A stretch of DNA of 64,000 nucleotides from Roseateles depolymerans (GTDB taxonomy: Bacteria > Pseudomonadota > Gammaproteobacteria > Burkholderiales > Burkholderiaceae_C). This document shows, in pieces, positions 24,947 through 33,260 of this stretch (its first letter is position 1; each line of letters begins with the position of its first letter). The stretch covers positions 935,694 through 999,693 of the forward strand of contig NZ_QUMT01000002.1 of assembly GCF_003387155.1 (NCBI RefSeq), given 5' to 3'. The position numbers and the translations under genes were made by a program. The notes beneath the pieces are model-generated. The model was not told the origin of the DNA and made no database searches. It worked only from the letters and a program-made list of their open reading frames with translations.

Positions 24947-25804
24947 ATGACAGTCAAGATCCAATTCCCCGAGTTTCCTCATGCCCCGTCCGAGCTGCCG
25001 GTGTATGCCGCCTTGCCGCCGGCCTGGAAGCCGGATCAGGTGGCCCAACTGGCCGAGCGCTTCGACTTGAAGGGCGACGTGGCCGATGCCGGGCTCTGGT
25101 GGGTGTGCCGCAATGACCGGCAGATGCTGGAGGTCTACCAGGCCAGCCACTCGCTGCGCATCGAGCGCCTGGATGTCGATGGCGAAGGGCGCGGCAAGTC
25201 CCAAGGTCCGCAGGAGCCGCCGGACCGCGAGCGCGCGCTTGCCATGGCCGAGCGGGTGATGCGCATGATCGGCGAAGACTATGCCAAGCCGCAGGTGCAC
25301 TCCGTGACCGAGCTGGAAGTGCGGCGTGCCGTCCGAGGGCAAAAGGAAGAAGAGCGCCAGGTGGTGGGCCTGCAGGTCAACTACCGCTACGCGCTGGACG
25401 GCATGCCGCTGGTCGGCCCCGGCGCGAAGGCGCAGGTAACCGTAGGTGGCGACGGAGAGATGATGCAGGCCTACCGCTTCGCGCGCGCCGTGGAACGCAT
25501 CCAGAGCCGGGCCACGGTGCCGGCGGAGGAAGTGCTGCGCCGGTTCGCAGCCACCGACATGTTCGCGCAGCTGGACGCGAAGTCCAAGGTGAGCATCACG
25601 TCTCTGGAACTGGGTCTGCTGTCGATCCCGCCCACGGAGGTGCAGAGCGTGCTGGTGCCGGTCTATGTGATCAAGGGCCGCATCAGCACCCGCATGCTGC
25701 CGCAGTACGACTTCGTCCGGTATGTGGCGGCGACCGAGATGGGCGATGCGGACATCAAGCGCCGCCGCTGGCAGCAAGCCAGGCCCGCTTTGCTGGCGGC
25801 CTGA
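24947..25804 (+). CDS. Unrecognised partner of the DUF6345 protein
   Basis: From the ATG at 24947 (GGAG six bases upstream; an ATG at 24935 is also in frame) the product is 285 residues, soluble, without signal peptide. It opens with a Pro-rich strand (IQFPEFPHAPSELPVYAALP), has an acidic-basic helical middle with GKSQGPQEPPDRER as a likely disordered linker (about 85-100), and ends with beta-strand-like segments (VQSVLVPVYVIKGRIST). I do not know the family. Its constant partner position behind a caspase-like gene suggests substrate, inhibitor or scaffold. It ends 24 bases from a convergent esterase gene. Confidence 0.7.
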   Translation: MTVKIQFPEFPHAPSELPVYAALPPAWKPDQVAQLAERFDLKGDVADAGLWWVCRNDRQMLEVYQASHSLRIERLDVDGEGRGKSQGPQEPPDRERALAMAERVMRMIGEDYAKPQVHSVTELEVRRAVRGQKEEERQVVGLQVNYRYALDGMPLVGPGAKAQVTVGGDGEMMQAYRFARAVERIQSRATVPAEEVLRRFAATDMFAQLDAKSKVSITSLELGLLSIPPTEVQSVLVPVYVIKGRISTRMLPQYDFVRYVAATEMGDADIKRRRWQQARPALLAA

Positions 25805-25828
25805 GGGAGACGGCCTTGGCCCGGCGCC

Positions 25829-26833
25829 TCAGCCCAGCGCCTTGGCCAGCAGGGGCAGGCTCACGTCCATCCGGTAGTCCACGGCGGTGTGGTCGTCGGG
25901 AAATTCTTCGTAGACGTGAGCCACCCCCAGCGCCGTCAGGCGCTTGTGCATCCGCCGGGCGCCGTACACGAGGTTGTATTGATCGACGTCGCCGCAGTCG
26001 ATGTAGAGCGCCTTGAGGGCCTTCAGCCCCTGGCCGTGGGATTCGACCAGCGACAGCGGATCCCAGGCCAGCCAGTTGTCCCAGCGTTCGGGGATCAGCT
26101 CGCAGGTGTCCAAGGTCACCGGCAGGCGCACGCCATAGGGCGCGGTCGGGTCCGGATCGAAGCTGGCGGCCTGCGCCAGCATCATGAGGATGTAGACATC
26201 ACTGTCCTTGAACTTCTTGCCGTTCCAGAAGCCGTCGACCCAGCGGCCGATGTCCGGTTCCTTGGCCAGGGCACGCAGCACCAGCACGAATTCGTGCCGG
26301 TAAAGCAGCTCAAAGCCCATATCGCCCGAATGCACCGCCGCGCCCGCCCAGAAGTCCGGATGCAGCAGGGCGTGCACCATGGCGCCGTAGCCACCGCTGG
26401 ATTTGCCGAAGATGCCGCGTCGGCCCGTGCCGCCGCAGGAGAAGCTGGACTCCACAAAAGGCACCACCTCGTCGCGGAGGAAATCGTCCCAGCGGCCCAT
26501 GGCCACTGAGTTCACATACTGGTTGCCGCCCAGGCGGGTGAAGCAGTCCGGGAAGGCGACCACGGCCGGCGGCATCTGGCCGGAAGCGATCAGACGGTCC
26601 AGCCGCTCCGGCAGGTTTTCCCCGAAGTTCTTCCAGTTGGTGTGGACGGGGCCACCCGCGGTGAAGCCCACCACATCCACCAGCAGCGGCAGACCGCGTC
26701 CGTCGTGGCCGTGCGGCAGGTAAACGTCGATCTGCCGGCGCGTGGGGGCGCCGACCAGATTGCCGGCGAGCACTTCGCTGTTGAGCGTCAGTCGATGGAC
26801 GGTGCCGGCGGGGGTGAGGGGGTCACGATGCAT
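25829..26833 (-). CDS. Alpha/beta-hydrolase, esterase D-like
   Basis: From the ATG at 26833 (AGGA ten bases upstream) the product is 334 residues with no export signal. The nucleophile elbow is RRGIFGKSSGGYGAMV (GxSxG), preceded by ROS-like strand PAVVAFPDCF and followed by the terminal EFPDDHTAVDYR that supplies the catalytic His. The fold type is that of PF00756 esterases (S-formylglutathione hydrolase, antigen 85, iron-chelate esterases). The substrate cannot be inferred. It is convergent with the DUF6345 operon and may be unrelated to it. Confidence 0.82.
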   Translation of the reverse strand: MHRDPLTPAGTVHRLTLNSEVLAGNLVGAPTRRQIDVYLPHGHDGRGLPLLVDVVGFTAGGPVHTNWKNFGENLPERLDRLIASGQMPPAVVAFPDCFTRLGGNQYVNSVAMGRWDDFLRDEVVPFVESSFSCGGTGRRGIFGKSSGGYGAMVHALLHPDFWAGAAVHSGDMGFELLYRHEFVLVLRALAKEPDIGRWVDGFWNGKKFKDSDVYILMMLAQAASFDPDPTAPYGVRLPVTLDTCELIPERWDNWLAWDPLSLVESHGQGLKALKALYIDCGDVDQYNLVYGARRMHKRLTALGVAHVYEEFPDDHTAVDYRMDVSLPLLAKALG

Positions 26834-26951
26834 GGTGGTCCTGAGGGCTGAGGGGCGGTGGAGGGCGGGTCGATGGAGCTTATCACCCGCTACCTCCACT
26901 GCCACAGGGGCCGACGCCCAGACGGGCGCGGGCCCCGGTGGCACGCAGCAC

Positions 26952-28544
26952 TCAGCGTTCCCGCTCAGCCCGTTCGGCCTCCTCCTTGCGCGGATGCTCC
27001 TTGTCCTTGCCAGGGGCCTTCTTGCCCTCTTCATGCGAAGGCGCACCTGGACGCGCAGGCGCCGCATGCTGGGGCGCGGGGTGAGCATGCGCGTCCTGCG
27101 GGCGGGCCTCCTGGGGATGCCCACCGTGGGAGCCGCGGGCTTCGTTGGCGTCCGGCCTCACATCGCTGGGGCGGGCGTGGGCGTCACGGTAGTCGCGACC
27201 ATCGCGACCATCGCGAGCGCCATGTCCGTCGTGGCCATCGTGGCTGTCATGGCGATCATTTGCAGGCGCTGCGTCGGGCGTCCATCGTGCGTCGGGCGCT
27301 TGCCGCAGGTCCGCAGGCGGATGCATGCCAGCTGCCTGGCGGGTGCCCTGGCCACGCTGCATCTCGGGCGACTCGCGACCGGCCTCTGCAGGCGAGGAGG
27401 GATGCTGCGAGCCGTTCTCCCACGCTTGAGGCGCAGGCGAGTGCGGTTGCGCCTGAGGCTGCATCTGCGGCGCATTGCCGAAGCCTTGAGCGGGCTGCCC
27501 CTGGGGCGGCTGGGATCCTGGCCGGTCCATCTGCGGGTGTGGACCGGCCTGCGCTGGCGGCTGCTCTGGCAGGCCTTGCGGTCCGACAGGGGCGCCCGAT
27601 GCCCCGTGCCCCCCAGGAGCACCGAAGGCCGGGCCACCATTGCGATCAGGCGCCATGTGCTGCGCGCTGTAAACCGGCACCGGCGTCGGATTGGTCGGCA
27701 CTGGCGCTACAGCACGGACCACTGGTGGCATGGCCGCCGCCAGATGGGCCGCTGCCGGTGCGTGTCCCTCGAACGCCCGTCCGTTCGCGGTCGCCGAGGC
27801 GGGGGCCACGATGGTCACGTTGTTGACCGTGTTGACGTTGTTCGTCACGTTCCGGACGTTGGTCACGTTCGTCACATTGGTGACGTTGGTGACATTGGTG
27901 GTGTTGGTGACGTTCTGCTGCACCCGCATGCCCACGTTCACGATGGGCGGTGCGCTCACCACCACGGCCGGCGCGGTGCCCACAGGGGCCGGCACGATCA
28001 GGCCGGGGCGCGAGCCAGGTGGAGGTGGCACGAACACGCCTTCCGGCCCCATCGGACGACTACCGCCGCCAATGGCAATCTCCAGCGACAGATGCAGGCC
28101 TCGCGGCGGCGGCACGAAGGCCACATGCTCCGCTGCCCAGAAGCCCGGTACGAAGACAATGGCACCGTCGCGATGCTCATAGTAGGGCTGCATCCACACA
28201 TACCCCGGCCGCGGCGGTTCCAGCCAGCGGCCGGCGCACCAGACCCAGCGGCCTTGCCATCCCCAATAACCGCCGGTCCAGACGGCGCCGGGGTAGGGCG
28301 GCGGAGGGGGCACTTCCACCAGCATGGGCGGCGGCGCGACATCGATGAGCACCGGCGGCGGCTGCACCAGAGGCGGTTCCACGTAGACGCTGACCGGCGG
28401 CGGTGGCGGCGGATAGGCCGGTGGCGGCGGCGTCCAGGGCCGGCCGACGGCGACGTCCGCGTGCACGCTGGTGTGGTGAGGCGCTGCGCAGGCGGCCAGC
28501 AGGGCGGCGGTTGCAGTGGCGAGAATGCTGAGGGAACAACGCAT
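26952..28544 (-). CDS. WxxGxW-type repeat lipoprotein with Pro-rich, Asn-Val-Thr and His/Asp/Gly repeat regions
   Basis: From the ATG at 28544 the product is 530 residues with a lipoprotein signal (ATAALLAACAAP). Order: a proline-rich segment (about 35-85); a tryptophan repeat region (YWGWQGRWVWCAGRW and YVWMQPYYEHRDGAIVFVPG) typical of YXWQ/WxxGxW proteins; an Asn-Val-Thr tandem tract (about 210-245); a long disordered Pro/Gln/Gly region; a His/Asp/Gly-rich tract (NDRHDSHDGHDGHGARDGRD); and a Lys/Glu/Arg-rich end. I infer an envelope-anchored structural or binding protein; the His/Asp tract could bind metal. Function unknown. Confidence 0.75.
   Translation of the reverse strand: MRCSLSILATATAALLAACAAPHHTSVHADVAVGRPWTPPPPAYPPPPPPVSVYVEPPLVQPPPVLIDVAPPPMLVEVPPPPPYPGAVWTGGYWGWQGRWVWCAGRWLEPPRPGYVWMQPYYEHRDGAIVFVPGFWAAEHVAFVPPPRGLHLSLEIAIGGGSRPMGPEGVFVPPPPGSRPGLIVPAPVGTAPAVVVSAPPIVNVGMRVQQNVTNTTNVTNVTNVTNVTNVRNVTNNVNTVNNVTIVAPASATANGRAFEGHAPAAAHLAAAMPPVVRAVAPVPTNPTPVPVYSAQHMAPDRNGGPAFGAPGGHGASGAPVGPQGLPEQPPAQAGPHPQMDRPGSQPPQGQPAQGFGNAPQMQPQAQPHSPAPQAWENGSQHPSSPAEAGRESPEMQRGQGTRQAAGMHPPADLRQAPDARWTPDAAPANDRHDSHDGHDGHGARDGRDGRDYRDAHARPSDVRPDANEARGSHGGHPQEARPQDAHAHPAPQHAAPARPGAPSHEEGKKAPGKDKEHPRKEEAERAERER
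27811..27917 (-). repeat. Tandem Asn-Val-Thr coding repeat
   Basis: Degenerate 9-base units of the type GTTGGTGAC/GTTCGTCAC run through this part of the lipoprotein gene; on the minus strand they encode repeated Asn-Val-Thr triplets with occasional Arg. Such tracts can form a beta-solenoid-like or polar linker structure and may vary in length between strains. Confidence 0.8.
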
Positions 28545-28749
28545 GAGGGTGTCCGTGCTGCCAAAGGATGTTGTCAGAACGGACACCTTAGAGGCGCAGT
28601 TGACGGACAACCTGTCGGGAAGCTGTCTCGAAACTGTCTGGCTTAGGGGAAGGCGTAAGGCGCTGTAACCTGTTCGCGCCCGCGCACGTCCCGGCAGGCC
28701 ATCGCACGCGGTTTGCCCTGATCAACAGACCTATCGAGGACACCCGCCC

Positions 28750-29325
28750 ATGAAGACTGCGCTCCCTGCTGCCCTATTCGCCGCTGCCGTACTGGCCTGG
28801 CCCTTGAGCGCACGCTGCGCCGAGATCGTGCTGGAGCAGTCCGCGGTGCAGTCGCTCGTCGTGGAAGGCCTGTTCAAGGACAACGGCCGGCTCTATCTGC
28901 AAAAGGGCGTCTGCTTCGCATACCTTGACGACCCCAAGGTGTCGCTGCAAGGCGGGCGCGTGATCATCCGCGCGCATCTGAACAGCCGGCTGGGCGTGCC
29001 ATCGGGCAAGGAGTGTGTCGGCGTCTCGCTGAACAGCGGCGCCACCGTCTCGGCCGTCCCTGCCGCCCAGGGCCAGGTCGTACGGTTGACCGACATCCGC
29101 GTCGACGAAGTAGAAGACGCCAACACGCGCAACCTGTTGAACCTGGGCCTCGCGCCGACGCTGCCAGGCGCCGTCGAGATCAACGTCAAGAAAGCGGTGG
29201 AGGACATGCTCAAGAGCACTGGCAGCCGACTTCAGGCCGACGTGCAGATGCTCAAGATCGATGCCGTCCAGGTCACCGACAGCCGGCTGTCGATCCAATT
29301 CGACTTCCGGCTGGTGGGACGTTGA
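28750..29325 (+). CDS. Exported protein of unknown function, possibly YceB/DUF1439-like
   Basis: A 191-residue protein with a signal peptide (AALFAAAVLAWPLSARC). The mature part is beta-rich and amphipathic (QSLVVEGLFKDNGRLYL, VIIRAHLNSRLGVPSG) with a helix containing NVKKAVEDMLKSTG and a terminal strand LSIQFDFRLVG. The pattern of long curved strands plus a helix recalls the tubular lipid-binding DUF1439/YceB proteins, but this is a weak resemblance. A Cys sits near the cleavage site but not in a good lipobox. It faces the TonB receptor gene, ending seven bases from it. Confidence 0.68.
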   Translation: MKTALPAALFAAAVLAWPLSARCAEIVLEQSAVQSLVVEGLFKDNGRLYLQKGVCFAYLDDPKVSLQGGRVIIRAHLNSRLGVPSGKECVGVSLNSGATVSAVPAAQGQVVRLTDIRVDEVEDANTRNLLNLGLAPTLPGAVEINVKKAVEDMLKSTGSRLQADVQMLKIDAVQVTDSRLSIQFDFRLVGR

Positions 29326-29332
29326 TCCGCGA

Positions 29333-32152
29333 TCAGAACCGGTGGTCCAGTTCGATCCAGCCCTGCCGTCCGTACGGGAAGTAGTAGCCCACCGGGTAGT
29401 AGGGCCAGCTTGAGGTCGAGTCCTTGCGGATCTTGTTGAACAGGTTGTTCACCGTCAGGCTGACGCTGGTGCGCCTGCTCACCTGCCACTGCGTGCTGCC
29501 ATTGAAATTCCAGTAGGCGGGCAGATAGCCTTCCTCGTCCGCCTGCGGAATCTTGCTGTTGCGCTGCGCCGCCAGGGTGTGGGTCCAAGCGCCCACCTTC
29601 CACGTCAGATTCGCATTGAGCTTGTTGCGCCAGTCGGTGAAGTCGGTGGTGCCGACCTGGTTGTAGTCGCGGTCACCGCTGGACTGCTGGTAGCGGTAGT
29701 CCTGCACCTGCGTGTACTTCACGTCCAGCGTCCACCGGCCCCAGTCCTGCAGCGTCCAGCTGTAGCGGGCGCCCAGGTCGAAGCCCCAGGTCGATTCGCG
29801 TGCGGCATTGATTGGATTGACTCGCACCAGCGTGACCTCTCCGGGCCGCACCAGCGCATTGTCGGGGTTGCGCGTCACGCGGCTGATGGCGTCCACGCAC
29901 ACCGGGGAGGTCGCCTCCTGCTTGCCGGTGCGGCAGTCAGCTTCGTTGCGCAGCACCTGGTCCGCATCCAGGTCGGTGACCAGGTCGTTGATGCGGACCT
30001 TCCAGAGGTCGAGAGAGGCGTCGAAGCTGGACGTCGGCTGCCAGACTGTCCCCAGTCCCCAGGACCGGCCGCGTTCGGACTTCAGATCGCCGCCGGTCCG
30101 CACGAAATTGAAGCCGGGCGAGACATTGACGAAATCACATTGCGCCAAGGGCACGCCGCTCTGGGCGCAGCGGTAATAGTCGGTCGAGGACGAGTAATAC
30201 CCGCGTGTCTCCGGCGCAAACACGTAGTTCATGTCCGGTGCCCGGAAGCTCGTGGCGTGCTGGGCGCGCAGCAGCAGGGAATCGACGGGGCGGAATTCGA
30301 GACCCGCGTTGTAGGTGGTTTTGCCTTCGTTGCGGCCGTCGAAGTGATAGCGGTCGTATCGTCCGGCCACCGTGGCCGTCAACTGGCGGGTGATGGGCGC
30401 ATTGAGTTCCGCGCCGACGGCGAAACGGTCGCGGGTGCCGCGGATGTTGGTCCCCTCCGTGGTGTTGTAGAAGACGCCCTGGCCCAGACGCGGATCGGTG
30501 ACATTGGTGAGGCCCTGGGTGCCGGCTTCCGCCACCACAGCGGCGCGCAGCGGACCGGCGGGAAGCTTCAACCATTCACCGCTGGCACTGGCGCTGACCT
30601 GCTGGTTCCAGCTGTTGTTGCGGCCCCGGCTCTTGCCCAGCACGCTGTCGAATTCCGCGTTGGTGAGCGGGGTGAACAGTCGCGCCGGGTCCGCGGCGTA
30701 GATCGCGGTGCCATTGGCCTCGGTGCCCAGGCGCGGGCCGAGCAACAGTTGCTCAACGCTGGCCAGCAGGCGCGGCGTGGTGGTCTTGTTCAGGTAGTAG
30801 GCGCTGGAGGCGGACAGCTCGAAGGTCCAGGTGCCGGTCAGGTCACCGCGCACGCCGGCCACCACGTTGTGGGTGGAGTCCTGCCAGATCCGGTTGTAGC
30901 GGTCGATATCGCCGATTTCCTCCGGGGAGAAGCGGCGCGTCCAGGTCTCCAGCAATCCGGTGTTGGCGTTGCGGAAATAGCCCAGTCCTGCGGCCTGCGA
31001 CGTCCACGAGGGACCGCGGGTGTTGTTCTCAGTGTGCGCCCAGCCGAACTGGCCTTCCGCAAACAGTTCGAGCCCATTGCCCAGCGCATAGGTCAGCGCG
31101 CCAGCCGCCTGGACGCTGCGGTTGCCGGTCTGGGTGGTCCAGAAGCTGGGGGACGTGCGGCCGCTGCCGCAGTACACACCGCTGCGCGAGCTGTAGGCCG
31201 ACGTCGAGCCCTGGAACAGGCCGCTGCCGGCGTCGCAGCCGTCAGTCGGCGCCAGATAACGTCCGGAGCTGGCATCGCGGCGCCCGATGACCACGCTCGG
31301 TGCAGCGCCCTGGAGCGTGGTGTCCGCCATGAAGTCGCGTTGACGGCTCCAGATGGGCTGTCGCCCGCTCAATTCGACCCCGTAGACCCCGCTGAGCGCG
31401 CCGGCTTCGAAGCCGCCTGTCAGCTGGGCGCGGGCGTTTTCACCGCCGCCTTGCTGGCTGGCACCGGCCCGCAGGTTGAGGGTGACCCCGTCGACGTGGC
31501 GCTTGAGCACGATGTTGACCACGCCGGCGATGGCATCGGAGCCGTAGATGGCCGACGCGCCGCCGCTGAGCGTCTCGATGCGGTCAATCAGCGCCGACGG
31601 GATGTTGGCGATGTTCACGAAGTTCACCGAGCCGTTGTAGGGACTGGGGTAGTCCGCCACGCGGCGCCCATTGACCAGCACCAGCGTGTGATTCGGGCCC
31701 AGGCCTCGCAGGCTGATGGCATTGGCGGCCGGCGTGAAGGTGTTGCCGAAGTCCTCGCCCTGGGTGAAGCCGGTGTTCTGCGTGAGGCCGGAGAGCGCGT
31801 CGGACACGTTGCGATAACCCAGCCGGTCCAGGTCCTCGCCCTTGAGCACGGTGACGGGGCTGGGGCCTTCCGAGCCGATGCGGGAGATGCGCGAGCCGGT
31901 GACCACGACGGTGGAGAGCGTCTTGTCGGTGGCCGGGGCGGCGTTCGGGGTCGAGGACGCCGCATCGGCGGATTTCGTGCGAGGGGCGGCCGTGCGGGTG
32001 GGTTCACTCGCCGCAGCCGAGGCCGGTGCAGGGGACGCGGGCGCGGGGGATGGCGTCGTCTGGGCCAACGCCAGCGTGCTGCCCAGGCAAGTCAGGGTGG
32101 CGGCCAGCGCAATGGCACGAAGCGCGGGGTCAACGGTCGGGGTCAAGGGCAT
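29333..32152 (-). CDS. TonB-dependent outer-membrane receptor
   Basis: A 939-residue receptor with a signal peptide (ALAATLTCLGSTLALAQ), an Ala/Pro/Thr-rich linker, a plug domain (LSTVVVTGSRISR, ISLRGLGPNHTLVLVNGRRV, LSGGASAIYGSDAIAGVVN) and a 22-strand barrel ending in aromatic Phe (QGWIELDHRF). TonB/ExbBD energise uptake. The VVVTGSRI start and the size place it with the receptors common in Burkholderiales and Caulobacter that import siderophores, sugars or oligopeptides; the substrate is not evident. An AAAGGA directly touches the start codon, leaving no spacer, so the exact start is uncertain. Confidence 0.92.
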   Translation of the reverse strand: MPLTPTVDPALRAIALAATLTCLGSTLALAQTTPSPAPASPAPASAAASEPTRTAAPRTKSADAASSTPNAAPATDKTLSTVVVTGSRISRIGSEGPSPVTVLKGEDLDRLGYRNVSDALSGLTQNTGFTQGEDFGNTFTPAANAISLRGLGPNHTLVLVNGRRVADYPSPYNGSVNFVNIANIPSALIDRIETLSGGASAIYGSDAIAGVVNIVLKRHVDGVTLNLRAGASQQGGGENARAQLTGGFEAGALSGVYGVELSGRQPIWSRQRDFMADTTLQGAAPSVVIGRRDASSGRYLAPTDGCDAGSGLFQGSTSAYSSRSGVYCGSGRTSPSFWTTQTGNRSVQAAGALTYALGNGLELFAEGQFGWAHTENNTRGPSWTSQAAGLGYFRNANTGLLETWTRRFSPEEIGDIDRYNRIWQDSTHNVVAGVRGDLTGTWTFELSASSAYYLNKTTTPRLLASVEQLLLGPRLGTEANGTAIYAADPARLFTPLTNAEFDSVLGKSRGRNNSWNQQVSASASGEWLKLPAGPLRAAVVAEAGTQGLTNVTDPRLGQGVFYNTTEGTNIRGTRDRFAVGAELNAPITRQLTATVAGRYDRYHFDGRNEGKTTYNAGLEFRPVDSLLLRAQHATSFRAPDMNYVFAPETRGYYSSSTDYYRCAQSGVPLAQCDFVNVSPGFNFVRTGGDLKSERGRSWGLGTVWQPTSSFDASLDLWKVRINDLVTDLDADQVLRNEADCRTGKQEATSPVCVDAISRVTRNPDNALVRPGEVTLVRVNPINAARESTWGFDLGARYSWTLQDWGRWTLDVKYTQVQDYRYQQSSGDRDYNQVGTTDFTDWRNKLNANLTWKVGAWTHTLAAQRNSKIPQADEEGYLPAYWNFNGSTQWQVSRRTSVSLTVNNLFNKIRKDSTSSWPYYPVGYYFPYGRQGWIELDHRF

Positions 32153-32292
32153 TCCTTTTGTGTGCGGGGCCCTGGGCGGGCCGGGATCTGCGAAAGCAGC
32201 GCACTCTAGAAATGCATGTCCTTCCCGTGAAAGAAGGGTTTCTGATTTGTTTATTGCCCCGATGCAGAAGGGCCGGGGGGCCGGCCCTGCGT

Positions 32293-32333
32293 GGCTGTTG
32301 AGAAACCCAGGAGGTTGGGGTTTCCCAACAGCC
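32293..32333. terminator. Strong hairpin downstream of the quinone reductase gene
   Basis: GGCTGTTG-A-GAAACCC (32293-32308) pairs with GGGTTTC-C-CAACAGCC (32318-32333): 15 base pairs with one A/C mismatch and a nine-base loop. It begins nine bases after the stop of the minus-strand gene ending at 32343. There is no T-run on either side, so if it ends transcription it is not a classical intrinsic terminator; it could instead stabilise the 3' end. Confidence 0.45.
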
Positions 32334-32342
32334 TGGGCGGGA

Positions 32343-33140
32343 TCAGACGCTGTCCCGAAGGTGCGCCGCGAATCCCACCACGCCCGGCTGGACCTCATCG
32401 CGCAACTGATGCCTGTGCTCATCGAAGTCGCCGCCGTTCTGGGCCCGATAGGGGATGGGCGACTCCTCGAAGATGTGGGCCAGGCGTGAGCTCCAGGTGT
32501 CCAGCGCGGCGCGGATGTCGCTGCTGCCCATGCGCCCGACGCCATGCACGGCATGAGTGGCCAGCACGTCCATGCCGGGGTAGAAGAGCACGCCGTGGGT
32601 GATGGGGAAGAGCAGGTCCTCCAGCGGCCCGTTGATGCCGCGTGGGCCGTAATCGGCGGCGGGCCCGCCTGTGGTGACGGCCAGCATCGCCCGGCGCCCC
32701 TGGAAGCCGCCTTCGCCATACCGGTGGCGATTGCCGGCGCCTTGGTAGCCGTAGGCCAGGCCCTGCGCCCAGACGCGGTCGATCCAGCCTTTCATGATCG
32801 CCGGCATGCCGAACCACCAAAGCGGGAACTGAAGAATCACCAGATCGGCACGGAGCAGCTTGCGCTGTTCCTCCACCACATCGGCGGGTTGCGTACCGCT
32901 GGTGTAGGCATGGCCGCTCTCCTGCACGAAGGACAGCCGCTCGGCGTCGACGCGGTTGGGAAAGTCCTGCGCGTCATACACCGCCTTCCAGCCCATGCCG
33001 TAGAGGTCGGACTCCAGCACCTCGTGGCCCGCCTGCTCGAAGGTGGATCGGGCGGTATTGACCATGGACCGGGTCAGTGATGTGGGCTCCGGCTGGGCAT
33101 GGACGAGGAGGATGGTGCGGCGCTGGGTGGGGATGGACAT
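32343..33140 (-). CDS. NAD(P)H dehydrogenase (quinone), flavodoxin-2 family
   Basis: From the ATG at 33140 the product is 265 residues, cytoplasmic. Characteristic stretches: TILLVHAQPEPTSLTRSMV (FMN/FAD phosphate loop), LVILQFPLWWFGMPAIMKGW and RAMLAVTTGGPAADYG. This is the NQO1/MdaB/KefF fold, catalysing two-electron reduction of quinones to protect against redox cycling. It is divergent from a LysR regulator 120 bases away, a common arrangement for quinone-inducible reductases. Confidence 0.9.
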   Translation of the reverse strand: MSIPTQRRTILLVHAQPEPTSLTRSMVNTARSTFEQAGHEVLESDLYGMGWKAVYDAQDFPNRVDAERLSFVQESGHAYTSGTQPADVVEEQRKLLRADLVILQFPLWWFGMPAIMKGWIDRVWAQGLAYGYQGAGNRHRYGEGGFQGRRAMLAVTTGGPAADYGPRGINGPLEDLLFPITHGVLFYPGMDVLATHAVHGVGRMGSSDIRAALDTWSSRLAHIFEESPIPYRAQNGGDFDEHRHQLRDEVQPGVVGFAAHLRDSV

Positions 33141-33260
33141 GGCAGGCTCGATGGTGGGAAGGAGGGAACATGAACAAAGGCCGGGAGGCCGATGCATCGC
33201 AGTGTGGGTCTTTGCCTGCCATCCGTGAAATCGTCTGTTTGATGTCCTACTATCCACGGC

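Noticed and set aside
27811..27917. Possible CRISPR-like or satellite array
   Set aside because: The repeat is a 9-base codon-level repeat within a coding sequence, with no spacers and no cas genes.
26742..28646. Hydrophobic, Arg-rich open frame opposite the repeat lipoprotein and esterase genes
   Set aside because: Apparent membrane segments come from the reverse complement of Asn-Val-Thr and Pro-rich codons; it crosses two real genes.
29579..32209. Long open frame opposite the TonB-dependent receptor gene
   Set aside because: It is the antisense shadow of a receptor with clear plug and barrel motifs; the translated sequence shows no domain or signal.
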